Below the pieces are notes generated by a model. It saw nothing but the letters and a program-made list of their open reading frames with translations, was not told where the DNA came from and did no database searches. The translations under genes and the position numbers were made by a program. Of a DNA stretch of 64,000 nucleotides, positions 18,470-26,686 are shown one piece after another. Numbering within the stretch: the first letter of the stretch is position 1; each line of letters begins with the position of its first letter. The DNA lies in assembly GCA_039028935.1 (NCBI GenBank), contig JBCCHD010000008.1, positions 1 to 64,000 on the forward strand, in the 5' to 3' direction. Source of the stretch: Pseudomonadota bacterium (lineage in GTDB: Bacteria; Pseudomonadota; Gammaproteobacteria; Steroidobacterales; SZUA-146).

Positions 18470-21400
18470 ATGAACAATTGCTTAAAGATACTCCTGATTG
18501 CCGTGAGTTTGTTCGGCATGCAGACCAGTGCCGCACAGGGTTCGGCGGATGGCGTGTGGGCGGCGGTCAATGAAACTCAGATCGCGACCCGCGGCACGCG
18601 ACACATCAGCCCAAATCGCTATCAGACGCTGCACTTCGATGCCGAGCGGTTTCTGCAGCGGATCGATAAGCACGGTGAAATCGCGTTGCCACTGGCCGAC
18701 GGACTTTATCGAGACTTCACCATGAGCGACGCGCCGGTGATGTCCAAAGAACTTGCCGCCAAATTTCCACAGATCCGCACCTGGGCGGGTGTCGCCAGTG
18801 ACGGCAGCGGCGCCTGGGCGCGCATCGATCTTACGCCCGCCGGTTTTCACGGCATGATTCGCGACGACAGTGGCATGACCTTTATCGATCCGTATCAAAT
18901 CGAAAACGGGAAAGTCGTGGGCACGCACTACCAGGTGTATGCCAAGAAGGATTTGGCACGTACTAAAGATCACGTCCATTCCTGCGGTGTGCATACCGCC
19001 CATGATGCGGCAGCGCATGCGGCACACAGCCCCGTTCGAACGCCGGTGGGCAGTCAGCTTCGCACCTATCGTCTCGCGGTTGCCGCAACCGGTGAGTACA
19101 CCACGTTCCACGGCGGCACCGTCGCCGATGGCCAGGCCGCGATTGTGACCGCGATCAACCGCGTGACCGGCATTTACGAGGCCGAACTTGCCATTCGTTT
19201 AGTGCTGATTCCGAACAATGACATTTTGGTGTTTACCAATGCCGCGACCGACGGCTATACCAACAGCAACGGGTTTACCATGCTCGGCCAAAACCAGGCT
19301 AAGCTCGATTCATTGATCGGTCCGGCTAACTACGACATCGGTCACGTGTTTAGCACAGGCGGTGGCGGCATCGCTGGGTTGGGCGTGGTGTGCCGTGCCA
19401 ACAACAAAGCGCGAGGCGTTACGGGACTGTCCAGCCCAATCGGCGATCCGTTTTATGTCGATTTTGTGTCACATGAGATCGGGCACCAGTTTGGCGCTCC
19501 TCATTCGTTCAATGGCACCGCGGCAAACTGTGCGCCGCCAAACCGCAATAGCGCAACGGCCTATGAACCGGGCAGCGGTAGCACCATCATGGCGTATGCC
19601 GGTATCTGCGGCGCGCACGACATCGCCAGCTCTAGCGATGCGTACTTTCATACCATCTCGTTTGACAACATTGTGAACTACACGACCACCGGTTCGGGTT
19701 CGACGTGCGATGTGTCGACCGCCACGGGCAACTCTGCGCCGGTGGTGGACGCTGGTCAGGCTCGTGCACTACCGGCCAACACGCCGATTCGGTTGACCGG
19801 TAGCGCGACCGACCCCGATGGCGATTCACTGGTTTATCGCTGGGAGCAATTCGATCTTGGGCCGGGCGGAGCGCCCAATTCGCCGGTCGGCAACGCACCT
19901 CTGTTCCGGTCGTTTAACGCAACTGCCAGCGGCACCCGATTGCTGCCACGGTTACCCAACATCTTGGGCGATTTCGAATCGATCGGCGAAGTCATCCCGT
20001 CGACCAGTCGCAACCTGACGTTTCGCCTGACTGCGCTGGACAATCGCGCGGATGGGGGCGGCGTCGACTACGATACGGTCGCGCATTCGGTTATCGACAC
20101 GGGCAGTGCGTTTGAGGTGACGTCGCAAAACACCACTGTCGCCTGGCCGGGCGGTACGACCCAAACCGTAACGTGGAATGTTGCCGGCACCGAAGCGTTT
20201 CCGATTTCCTGCACGAGCGTGGATATTTCGGTCTCCGACGATGGAGGGCAAACCTTTGAGTTCCTGGTGGCGGACAACACGCCAAATGACGGTTCCGAAG
20301 ACATTACTGTTCCCGAGAGTCCCTCGAATATCGGTCGCGTGCAGGTCGAGTGTGCGACGAACATTTTCTTCGATATCAACAACGCCAATATCATTCTCGA
20401 GCCGGGTCCCGATCCGGATTTCGCATTGTCGTCATCCACGGACACGCTAGAGGCGTGCGCGCCAGACGATGCACAGATCGACATCGACATTGCGTCGATC
20501 GGCGGCTTCACCGGGGCGGTGACCTTCACGGTGAGTGGTTTGCCAGGCGGTTTGACCTCGAGCTTCTCCCCCAATCCTGCGAATGCGGGCGGCAGTACAA
20601 CGCTCACTGTTGGCAACACCGGTGGCGCATCAGGGGGGGTGTTTGCGCTTGACGTGGCCGGTGCCGGTACACCGGGTACGCGCAACGTACCCCTCACGTT
20701 GGACCTGGCTGAGGCAATCAGCGCCACGCCGGTTATCGATTCACCGGCTGATGGTGCCGTGGCCATCGCTCAGCAGCCAACCCTTACTTGGTTACCGGCC
20801 GCCGGTGCGTCGGAGTACTTCGTTGAGTTGGCCAGTGACGTTGGGTTCGGCAGTATTGTGGAAAGCGCGACGGTGACAACAACCAATTACAACGTCGTCA
20901 CGGTGTTGGATCAAGCCACGATGTACTACTGGCGCGTCACCGCGAACAATGCCTGTGGTGGCGCGACGTCCGCTGTGGCTGGCTTTACCACGGTATCACC
21001 GCCCGTCACGTTCTGTTCGACGCCGGGCGTCGCTATTCCGGATAACGATGCGATGGGCGTGACCGACACGCTGGCGATTGCAGATGCCGGTTCAGTGCTC
21101 GATATCAACGTGTCACTCGATACCAACCATGCGTCGATCGGGAACCTGGCGGCCTATTTGACCAATGTGTCGACGGGCACCGAAGTGGAGTTTTTGAATA
21201 CGCCCGGATCCGCGTTCCTGGTCAGTGGCTGCCCGCTGCCCAACATCGACGCGGTATTTGACGACGAATCGATCAATGATCCAGCGTTCGCCTGCGACGG
21301 AGGTGGTGTGGCGATGCTCGGCGACTGGCAGCCTGTCGCGGCGCTGTCGACGTTCGATGGCGAAAATCTGACCGGCGATTGGCGTATTCGGGTGGTGGAC

Positions 21401-21757
21401 CAAGCCGCCGGTGCAACCGGTAACGTCAACGAGTGGTGTGTGACGGTGTTGGTAGGGCCGCCAGCGGGCACCGACTCGGATGGCGATGGCGTGTTTGATG
21501 ACAGCGACAATTGCACCGACGTTGTGAACCCGGCTCAAGTAGACGCCGATGGGGATGGCTATGGCAATCGATGTGATCCCGATCTCAATAACGACGGCAT
21601 CGTCAATTTCCTCGATCTGTCTCAGTTCCAGCCACTGTTTTTGAGTACGGATCCGGTGGCCGACTTCAACGTTGACGGCAACGTTAATTTCTTGGATCTG
21701 GTGATCCTGACAGAGCGGTTCTTGGGCATGCCAGGTCCGAGTGGTCTGGTGCCGTAG
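18470..21757 (+). CDS. Secreted reprolysin-like zinc metalloprotease with Ig-like, P-domain and dockerin-like parts
   Basis: 1095 residues with a signal peptide (cleavage near SAA-QG). A propeptide precedes the catalytic domain, whose zinc motif is HEIGHQFGAPH (HExxHxxGxxH, about residues 334-344), as in M12B/M43-like metzincins. Next come PKD/Ig-like segments (DPDGDSLVYRWEQF), a fibronectin-like segment with TPVIDSPADGAV, and a proprotein-convertase P-domain (FCSTPG to WCVTVLVG). At the end are a DSDGDGVFDD calcium repeat and two dockerin-like EF loops (DLNNDGIVNFLDLSQF, DFNVDGNVNFLDLVIL). It is a secreted, calcium-stabilised protease. The paired dockerin-like loops are common in marine bacterial exoproteins and need not mean a cellulosome. 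A strong terminator follows. Confidence 0.93.
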   Translation: MNNCLKILLIAVSLFGMQTSAAQGSADGVWAAVNETQIATRGTRHISPNRYQTLHFDAERFLQRIDKHGEIALPLADGLYRDFTMSDAPVMSKELAAKFPQIRTWAGVASDGSGAWARIDLTPAGFHGMIRDDSGMTFIDPYQIENGKVVGTHYQVYAKKDLARTKDHVHSCGVHTAHDAAAHAAHSPVRTPVGSQLRTYRLAVAATGEYTTFHGGTVADGQAAIVTAINRVTGIYEAELAIRLVLIPNNDILVFTNAATDGYTNSNGFTMLGQNQAKLDSLIGPANYDIGHVFSTGGGGIAGLGVVCRANNKARGVTGLSSPIGDPFYVDFVSHEIGHQFGAPHSFNGTAANCAPPNRNSATAYEPGSGSTIMAYAGICGAHDIASSSDAYFHTISFDNIVNYTTTGSGSTCDVSTATGNSAPVVDAGQARALPANTPIRLTGSATDPDGDSLVYRWEQFDLGPGGAPNSPVGNAPLFRSFNATASGTRLLPRLPNILGDFESIGEVIPSTSRNLTFRLTALDNRADGGGVDYDTVAHSVIDTGSAFEVTSQNTTVAWPGGTTQTVTWNVAGTEAFPISCTSVDISVSDDGGQTFEFLVADNTPNDGSEDITVPESPSNIGRVQVECATNIFFDINNANIILEPGPDPDFALSSSTDTLEACAPDDAQIDIDIASIGGFTGAVTFTVSGLPGGLTSSFSPNPANAGGSTTLTVGNTGGASGGVFALDVAGAGTPGTRNVPLTLDLAEAISATPVIDSPADGAVAIAQQPTLTWLPAAGASEYFVELASDVGFGSIVESATVTTTNYNVVTVLDQATMYYWRVTANNACGGATSAVAGFTTVSPPVTFCSTPGVAIPDNDAMGVTDTLAIADAGSVLDINVSLDTNHASIGNLAAYLTNVSTGTEVEFLNTPGSAFLVSGCPLPNIDAVFDDESINDPAFACDGGGVAMLGDWQPVAALSTFDGENLTGDWRIRVVDQAAGATGNVNEWCVTVLVGPPAGTDSDGDGVFDDSDNCTDVVNPAQVDADGDGYGNRCDPDLNNDGIVNFLDLSQFQPLFLSTDPVADFNVDGNVNFLDLVILTERFLGMPGPSGLVP

Positions 21758-21766
21758 GGGTTTGGA

Positions 21767-21792
21767 GGCGCCGAAATTGTCGGCGCCTTTTT
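21767..21792 (+). terminator. Intrinsic terminator of the metalloprotease gene
   Basis: Eight-base perfect stem GGCGCCGA/TCGGCGCC with a five-base loop and TTTTT directly after it, ten bases past the metalloprotease stop codon. Confidence 0.92.
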
Positions 21793-22041
21793 CTCTAACT
21801 AGCTGTATTACATAGAAAATAGAAATTTTTTCATTTTTTTTGCTTTGCCCTGAGGGAATCCGGCGACGAATGTCGCATTAAAGGGTGCTAGGTAGGCGTA
21901 TCCGACGGGTGGCAAGGATGTCGATACCAACAACTAACCCGGGTTTCTCAGGCATCGCAATGTCAACGTCGAACCCCGTATGGCATTGCTGGGTACTGTG
22001 ATAAGAAGACTGTTGATCCGCACTTTGCGGATCTTTTTTTT
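21793..22041 (+). ncRNA. Candidate small RNA gene between two terminators
   Basis: The metalloprotease transcript should end at 21792 and the acyl-CoA reductase has its own promoter at 22128-22155. Yet a second strong plus-strand terminator stands at 22015-22041 with no credible gene before it. This suggests an independent transcript of up to about 220 nucleotides ending there. No confident promoter was found (an AT-rich stretch at 21806-21840 is the only candidate region), and no known RNA family was recognised. Alternatives are a backup terminator for the protease gene or a leader element. Confidence 0.35.
22015..22041 (+). terminator. Second intrinsic terminator in the 21758-22206 gap
   Basis: Eight-base perfect stem GATCCGCA/TGCGGATC with a three-base loop, followed by a run of T residues. 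It is oriented for plus-strand transcripts and lies upstream of the reductase promoter. Confidence 0.88.
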
Positions 22042-22127
22042 GGCGGTGTGGACCTGACGGTCCCGTGCTACCGCGTCGTTTTTGCGCCGACAGTGGGTGT
22101 TCGTCGCGAACAGTGGCCGATTGTGTC

Positions 22128-22155
22128 TCGACCTTGCCGATCGTTCCCCTATAAT
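22128..22155 (+). promoter_or_regulatory. Sigma-70-type promoter of the fatty acyl-CoA reductase gene
   Basis: A perfect -10 TATAAT at 22150-22155 with -35 TCGACC at 22128-22133 (four of six matches) and a 16-base spacer. The start codon follows about 50 bases downstream, with GGGGGAG as ribosome-binding site. Confidence 0.7.
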
Positions 22156-22206
22156 GATGATCAATCTGACGGCGTAGTCGTCTAAACATCGATTGGGGGA
22201 GTGAGC

Positions 22207-24186
22207 ATGGCGTATTTCGTAACCGGCGCTACCGGTTTCATTGGCAACCGTCTGGTCAGCAAACTGCTGGAGCGCAAAGGGACCGTTTATTTTCTGGTGC
22301 GCCGTAAAAACGCCAAAGAGCTCAAAAAACTCTATGAGCGATGGGGTGTAGACGCTTCCCGAGCGGTCGCGATTAAAGGCGACATCACGCGTAAGAACCT
22401 GGGTGTCAGCGCGGCAGACATGAAGAAACTGCAGGGCAAGATCAAGCATTTCTATCATCTTGCGGCGATTTACGACATCACGGCGCCCGCCAAACCACAA
22501 ATCAAAACGAATGTTGAAGGCACCCAAAATACGCTTGATCTTGCGCACAAGATAAAAGCGGGTTGCTTCCATATGGTGAGCTCGATCGCCGCGGCGGGCC
22601 TATACAAAGGCGTGTTTCGTGAAGATATGTTCGAGGAAGCGACGGGCCTCGAAGAGAGTCCCTATCACAAAACCAAGCACGACTCAGAGGGGCTGGTGCG
22701 AACCAACTGTACGATCCCCTATCGCATCTATCGTCCGGGCGTAGTCGTTGGCGATTCCAAAACCGGCGAAATGGGTAAGATCGACGGTCCTTACTACTTT
22801 TTTAAGATGATCCAAAAAACGCGTCGTTTGCTGCCGCAGTGGATGCCGACAATCGGAGTCGAGGGCGGGCGAATCAACATCGTGCCGGTGGATTTCGTGG
22901 TGGATGCGCTCGATTATCTGTCGCACAAACGCGGATTGAATGGCCAGTGTTTCCATCTGACCGAAAGCAACGCTCGTCGGATTGGTGATGTCATCAATTT
23001 GTTTGCCAAGGCCGGCCATGCCCCCTCCATGGTGATGCGTGTTGACGCGCGCATGTTTAATTTTGTGCCGCCCTATCTGTGGAAAACACTGTGGGCCATC
23101 GCGCCGGTGAGGCGCGTTGTGCAGGCCGCGCTGAAGGGCTATGGATTGCCGAGCGAAGTCTTCCAGTTTATTAACTATCCGACTAAATATGACAATCGTA
23201 AAACCTTAGCTGCACTCAAAGGCAGTGGCATCGAAGTACCGCCACTCGAATCCTATGCGGCGCGGTTGTGGGACTATTGGGAACGCAATATGGATCCCGA
23301 TTTGTTCAAGAACATTACATTGCGCGGTCGAGTCGAAGACCGTGTCGTGATGGTCACGGGCGCATCGTCAGGTATTGGTAAGGCAGCGGCACTGCGTGTG
23401 GCGGCGGCCGGCGCCAAGGTGATTTTGGTTGCACGCAAGAAAGACAAACTGGTCGATACGCAAAAGGAAATTGCAGACAACAAGGGGCGCTCGTTTATTT
23501 ATCCGTGTGACATTTCGGATCTAGACGATGTCGATAAGTTGATCAAAGCCGTGCTGAAGGACCATGGGCAAATCGACGTTTTGCTCAACAACGCGGGGCG
23601 GTCAATTCGTCGGGGCGTGGCCAATTCGTTTGATCGGTTTCACGACTTCGAGCGTACGATGCAGCTTAACTACTTCGGCGCGCTGCGGCTGATCATGGGT
23701 GTCTTGCCCACCATGCAGGCGCGAAAATCCGGACACATCATCAACATTTCGTCGATTGGCGTACTCAGTAACGCGCCGCGATTTTCCGCCTATGTGGCGT
23801 CCAAAGCCGCGCTCGATGCGTTCACCCGATGCGCGGCGGCAGAGTTTTCGCACACAGGGGTCCATTTCACGACCATCAATATGCCATTGGTTCGCACACC
23901 GATGATCGCGCCAACCAAAATGTATAAGAACGTGCCGACTAAGAGCCCAGAAGAGGCCGCCGATATGGTGGTTGAGGCGATAGTCGATCAGCCGAAGCGC
24001 ATCGCGACGCGTCTTGGTATTGCAGCGGAAATCTTGCACTTGCTTGTACCCAAAACCACCGAGCTGGGTATGAACGAGGCCTTTCGACTGTTCCCCGATT
24101 CGGCCGCGGCACGCGGTGAGTCCGGCGATGAGTCCTCACCCGAGCAGATTGCGGTGGCGCAATTTACGCGGGGCATTCACTGGTAG
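22207..24186 (+). CDS. Two-domain fatty acyl-CoA reductase (alcohol-forming)
   Basis: 659 residues, close to the 661-residue Marinobacter enzyme that reduces fatty acyl-CoA (and acyl-ACP) to fatty alcohol with NADPH. The N-terminal extended-SDR domain starts VTGATGFIGNRL and shares the blocks GPYYFFKMIQK and INIVPVDFVVDALD with that enzyme. The C-terminal classical SDR domain (from about 375) has TGASSGIGKAA, NNAGRSIRRG, SSIGV and catalytic YVASK. The joint WDYWERNMDPDLFKN and the last residues RGIHW are also shared. Fatty alcohols feed wax-ester synthesis, but no wax synthase gene is in the window. Start: ATG five bases after GGGGGAG; an upstream in-frame GTG adds two residues. Confidence 0.93.
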   Translation: MAYFVTGATGFIGNRLVSKLLERKGTVYFLVRRKNAKELKKLYERWGVDASRAVAIKGDITRKNLGVSAADMKKLQGKIKHFYHLAAIYDITAPAKPQIKTNVEGTQNTLDLAHKIKAGCFHMVSSIAAAGLYKGVFREDMFEEATGLEESPYHKTKHDSEGLVRTNCTIPYRIYRPGVVVGDSKTGEMGKIDGPYYFFKMIQKTRRLLPQWMPTIGVEGGRINIVPVDFVVDALDYLSHKRGLNGQCFHLTESNARRIGDVINLFAKAGHAPSMVMRVDARMFNFVPPYLWKTLWAIAPVRRVVQAALKGYGLPSEVFQFINYPTKYDNRKTLAALKGSGIEVPPLESYAARLWDYWERNMDPDLFKNITLRGRVEDRVVMVTGASSGIGKAAALRVAAAGAKVILVARKKDKLVDTQKEIADNKGRSFIYPCDISDLDDVDKLIKAVLKDHGQIDVLLNNAGRSIRRGVANSFDRFHDFERTMQLNYFGALRLIMGVLPTMQARKSGHIINISSIGVLSNAPRFSAYVASKAALDAFTRCAAAEFSHTGVHFTTINMPLVRTPMIAPTKMYKNVPTKSPEEAADMVVEAIVDQPKRIATRLGIAAEILHLLVPKTTELGMNEAFRLFPDSAAARGESGDESSPEQIAVAQFTRGIHW

Positions 24187-24213
24187 TTCATCGATTTGTC
24201 ATAACGGTTTTTG

Positions 24214-24236
24214 TGCGTAAATTGTGAATTTACGCA
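24214..24236. promoter_or_regulatory. Inverted repeat, possible operator of the second TPR gene
   Basis: Perfect ten-base arms TGCGTAAATT and AATTTACGCA separated by GTG. It lies 28 bases after the reductase stop and about 100 bases before the TPR gene. No T-run follows on either strand, so it is more operator-like than terminator-like, although a role in ending the reductase transcript cannot be excluded. Confidence 0.45.
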
Positions 24237-24332
24237 AGGGTAAAAAAACGCGTTTGTGGGATACTTTTGAGCAGTTGACGGCGTGCGTAGAGGATTGGCG
24301 TGCGGCCGTGCAAACCGCCGCGAGAATCCCGC

Positions 24333-24659
24333 ATGAGTCGAATAGTCAATCTGGCGCTGAATGCCGCTGATCACTTGGTGTCGAAAGGACGCTTGGATGC
24401 GGCTGCGTCAATTTTGCGCAACTACTTAAGCACTAACGATGCCAACCCACGTGTTTTGCAGCGATTGGGGCGCATCTATCTTAAGCAGGGCCGTTCGGCG
24501 GAGGCCGTGCCGCTTTTTCAAGAGGCACTCGTGAGTTTTCAAAAGGACGCGCCCGCTGTCTGTCGGTCGTGCGATGATCCATCTTGCTGCCCCGGCGACA
24601 CGCCTGACACGGCCGCGACTCAGCCGGATCTTGTGCCGCGTTTTATCGCGAGTCTGTGA
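24333..24659 (+). CDS. Small TPR protein with Cys-rich tail, paralogue of the 11238 gene
   Basis: 108 residues. The first ~70 residues form TPR-type helix pairs (ALNAADHLVSKGRLDAAASI; VLQRLGRIYLKQGRSAEAVP) and align with the 11238 protein. The extra C-terminal part contains CRSCDDPSCC, a Cys cluster that could bind metal or be redox active, which the paralogue lacks. The ATG is the first start consistent with the alignment; the ribosome-binding site is weak. It lies between the acyl-CoA reductase and the sheath gene on the same strand; whether it belongs with either is unknown. Confidence 0.7.
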   Translation: MSRIVNLALNAADHLVSKGRLDAAASILRNYLSTNDANPRVLQRLGRIYLKQGRSAEAVPLFQEALVSFQKDAPAVCRSCDDPSCCPGDTPDTAATQPDLVPRFIASL

Positions 24660-24802
24660 TACACGCATAATCGTCTGTTCCCGCTCGGTCAAGCAGGCTA
24701 TACTCTTTTAACGATAATCCAGCCGCCCGGAATGGCGCTTGCCCTGTCAGCGCCTCACGGAAGAAATGGCTTAGGGCGCATTTGCCGAGTGAAGCACTGA
24801 TC

Positions 24803-26332
24803 ATGCAGCCACACTTGCCGCGAGGCATTCGTGTAGAAGAAGGCGCAAGACAGCAGGCCATCAAAGGGGTGGAGATTCGCCCGACGGCTTTTCTGGGTGC
24901 TTGCCAGCGTGGCCCCCTCAACGTACCCACACCCATCGACGACTATCAGACTTTCACTCGTCTGTTTGGCGATCCATCGGAGGAACTGACGCTGCCTTAC
25001 GCGCTGCGCTTGTTTTTCAGTAACGGTGGCCGCCAAGCATTGGTTGTTCGTGTCGCGCTCGATGCCTTGCCCGCCGCGCTTGCGTTGCCGGCCGGTGAGG
25101 CCAACCTCCTGTTATGGTCGAAGAACCCCGGTGCCCATGATTATCTTCGCGCGGCCGTGGACTACGATGGCATTGATGCGCTCGATGGGGACTGTTTCAA
25201 TTTGACCTTGCAGCGACTGGCGGTGCCGGATACCGAGCAGGTGATCGATCAGGAAATATTTCGCTATGTGAGCGTGGCGCCTGATCATCCGCATTATTTG
25301 CCTCACGTCCTGGCCGGCTCTGGGCTCATGCGGTGCGACACACAGGTTAGCCCACAGCGACCTGACGCGACACTCAATCACAGCACCGGCAAGGCGCAGT
25401 ATTTTCAAGGCCTGACCCATCCTGGTCGTGATGGCAACCGTTTAACCATGGCGACGGTATTGGGCTCGAGCGAAACGCGCACGGGGCTGTTTGCGCTGAC
25501 GGAGCAGTACGAATTTGGTCAGCTCTACATTCCGCCATTGGACTTTGATACGGACGTCGCGGTGCCCGTATTGCGCGCCGCAGCCAGAGTGTGCGATCGG
25601 CGGCATGCGTTGCTTATCGCCGATGCGCCGCGCGCATGGCGCGACGCGGCGACCGCGCTCGATGCGGTGGAGCGCTTCAGTCTGCGCGGTCCATGTGTTG
25701 CGCTGTATTATCCCTGGCTTGAATCGATCGACGGCGTTGAGACGCAGCGCAAGACGATGCCTCCGGGCGGTGCAGTTGCCGGCCTGCTGGAGCGTTCCAT
25801 TCGAGCCAAGGGTCCCGCGGCAACGCCTGCTGGTAACCAAATGCTGTTGCGGGGTTTTCGCAAGTTTGCCGAGACGCTCAATGAGCGCGACAGCTTTGAG
25901 TTGGCTGAAAAAGGCGTGAATACGCTCCGTTATGCCAAAGGAGGACGCAAAGTTGTGTGGGACGCCGTGTTGCTCAATGGTAATGACCATGGGGTTCACA
26001 CGTCGATTAAGGTGCGGCGCGTTTTGCAATATCTGTCGTGCAGTATCGAGCGTGGCTTACAGTGGGTGGCGAATGAAGCGCATTCGGACCACCTTTGGCG
26101 CCGGGTGACACTGCAGGTCGGCGAGTTTCTGACCGAATGCATGCATCTCGGTATGCTGGCGGGGAACACGCCGGACAATGCCTTTGAAGTGCATTGTGAT
26201 CTGAACACCAATCCCGCTGCGCGTCGGCAACGTGGGGAGCTTGGCATTCGATTAGAGCTTGCACCGCTCTTGCCGTCTCGGTTCATCTCGCTCAACATTG
26301 TGGTGCCGGTTGCCCGCAACGAATCGGGATAA
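24803..26332 (+). CDS. Contractile-tail sheath protein, solitary
   Basis: About 509 residues. The N-terminus GIRVEEGARQQAIKGVEIRPTAFLG and the block PLNVPTPIDDYQTFTRLFG match contractile-tail sheath proteins of phages and related injection systems. The sheath subdomain has ALYYPWLES, and the C-terminal domain (from about 385) matches the conserved end: GVNTLRYAKGGRKVVWDAV, KVRRVLQYLSCSIERGLQWV, FEVHCDLNTNP. All parts of a full-length sheath seem present and intact. No tube, baseplate, spike, ATPase or phage gene lies near it; the neighbours are a TPR gene and DNA-repair/redox genes. An upstream TTG (24782) would add seven residues. Function as an orphan is unknown. Confidence 0.9.
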   Translation: MQPHLPRGIRVEEGARQQAIKGVEIRPTAFLGACQRGPLNVPTPIDDYQTFTRLFGDPSEELTLPYALRLFFSNGGRQALVVRVALDALPAALALPAGEANLLLWSKNPGAHDYLRAAVDYDGIDALDGDCFNLTLQRLAVPDTEQVIDQEIFRYVSVAPDHPHYLPHVLAGSGLMRCDTQVSPQRPDATLNHSTGKAQYFQGLTHPGRDGNRLTMATVLGSSETRTGLFALTEQYEFGQLYIPPLDFDTDVAVPVLRAAARVCDRRHALLIADAPRAWRDAATALDAVERFSLRGPCVALYYPWLESIDGVETQRKTMPPGGAVAGLLERSIRAKGPAATPAGNQMLLRGFRKFAETLNERDSFELAEKGVNTLRYAKGGRKVVWDAVLLNGNDHGVHTSIKVRRVLQYLSCSIERGLQWVANEAHSDHLWRRVTLQVGEFLTECMHLGMLAGNTPDNAFEVHCDLNTNPAARRQRGELGIRLELAPLLPSRFISLNIVVPVARNESG

Positions 26333-26335
26333 GCT

Positions 26336-26674
26336 GTGTCTGAGAAAGATCAGAAGATTTGGAAAACCGTGGCCAGTATTCCGTGCGGTCAGGTCGCGAC
26401 GTATGGCCAAGTTGCCGATCTGGCCGGATGTGGGCGTGCTGCGCGTATGGTAGGGCGATCGCTTGGCAAAGCACCGCCGGACATGGCGCTTCCTTGGCAT
26501 CGTGTCATAAATGCATCGGGCCAAATTTCGTTTCCGGTTGACTCAACAAGCTATCGACGGCAGCGAGAGCGATTGCTGTCTGAGGGTATCGAGTTTCGTG
26601 GGCGACGTATCGATCTCACACGCTTCCAATGGCAACCCACACTTGATGAATTACTTTGGCAGCTCGACGGCTGA
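26336..26674 (+). CDS. Alkyltransferase-like (ATL) DNA-damage protein
   Basis: 112 residues of the MGMT/Ogt DNA-binding domain. The helix-turn-helix block is GQVATYGQVADLAG, with the Arg finger in GRAARMVGRSL. The active-site loop reads PWHRVINASG where true methyltransferases have PCHRV: the alkyl-accepting Cys is Trp. This is the mark of ATL proteins, which bind O6-alkylguanine without repairing it and hand the lesion to nucleotide-excision repair. GTG start, three bases after the sheath stop, so possibly co-transcribed with it; the next gene follows after 12 bases. Confidence 0.93.
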   Translation: MSEKDQKIWKTVASIPCGQVATYGQVADLAGCGRAARMVGRSLGKAPPDMALPWHRVINASGQISFPVDSTSYRRQRERLLSEGIEFRGRRIDLTRFQWQPTLDELLWQLDG

Positions 26675-26686
26675 GAGGATCGCGCG

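Noticed and set aside
21580..21750. Cellulosome dockerin in the metalloprotease
   Set aside because: The paired EF-hand loops are dockerin-like, but no cohesin or scaffoldin gene is in the window; such ends are common in non-cellulosomal exoproteins.
22041..22206. Riboswitch or attenuator reading of the second terminator before the acyl-CoA reductase
   Set aside because: A good promoter lies downstream of the terminator at 22128-22155, so it is unlikely to control the reductase transcript.
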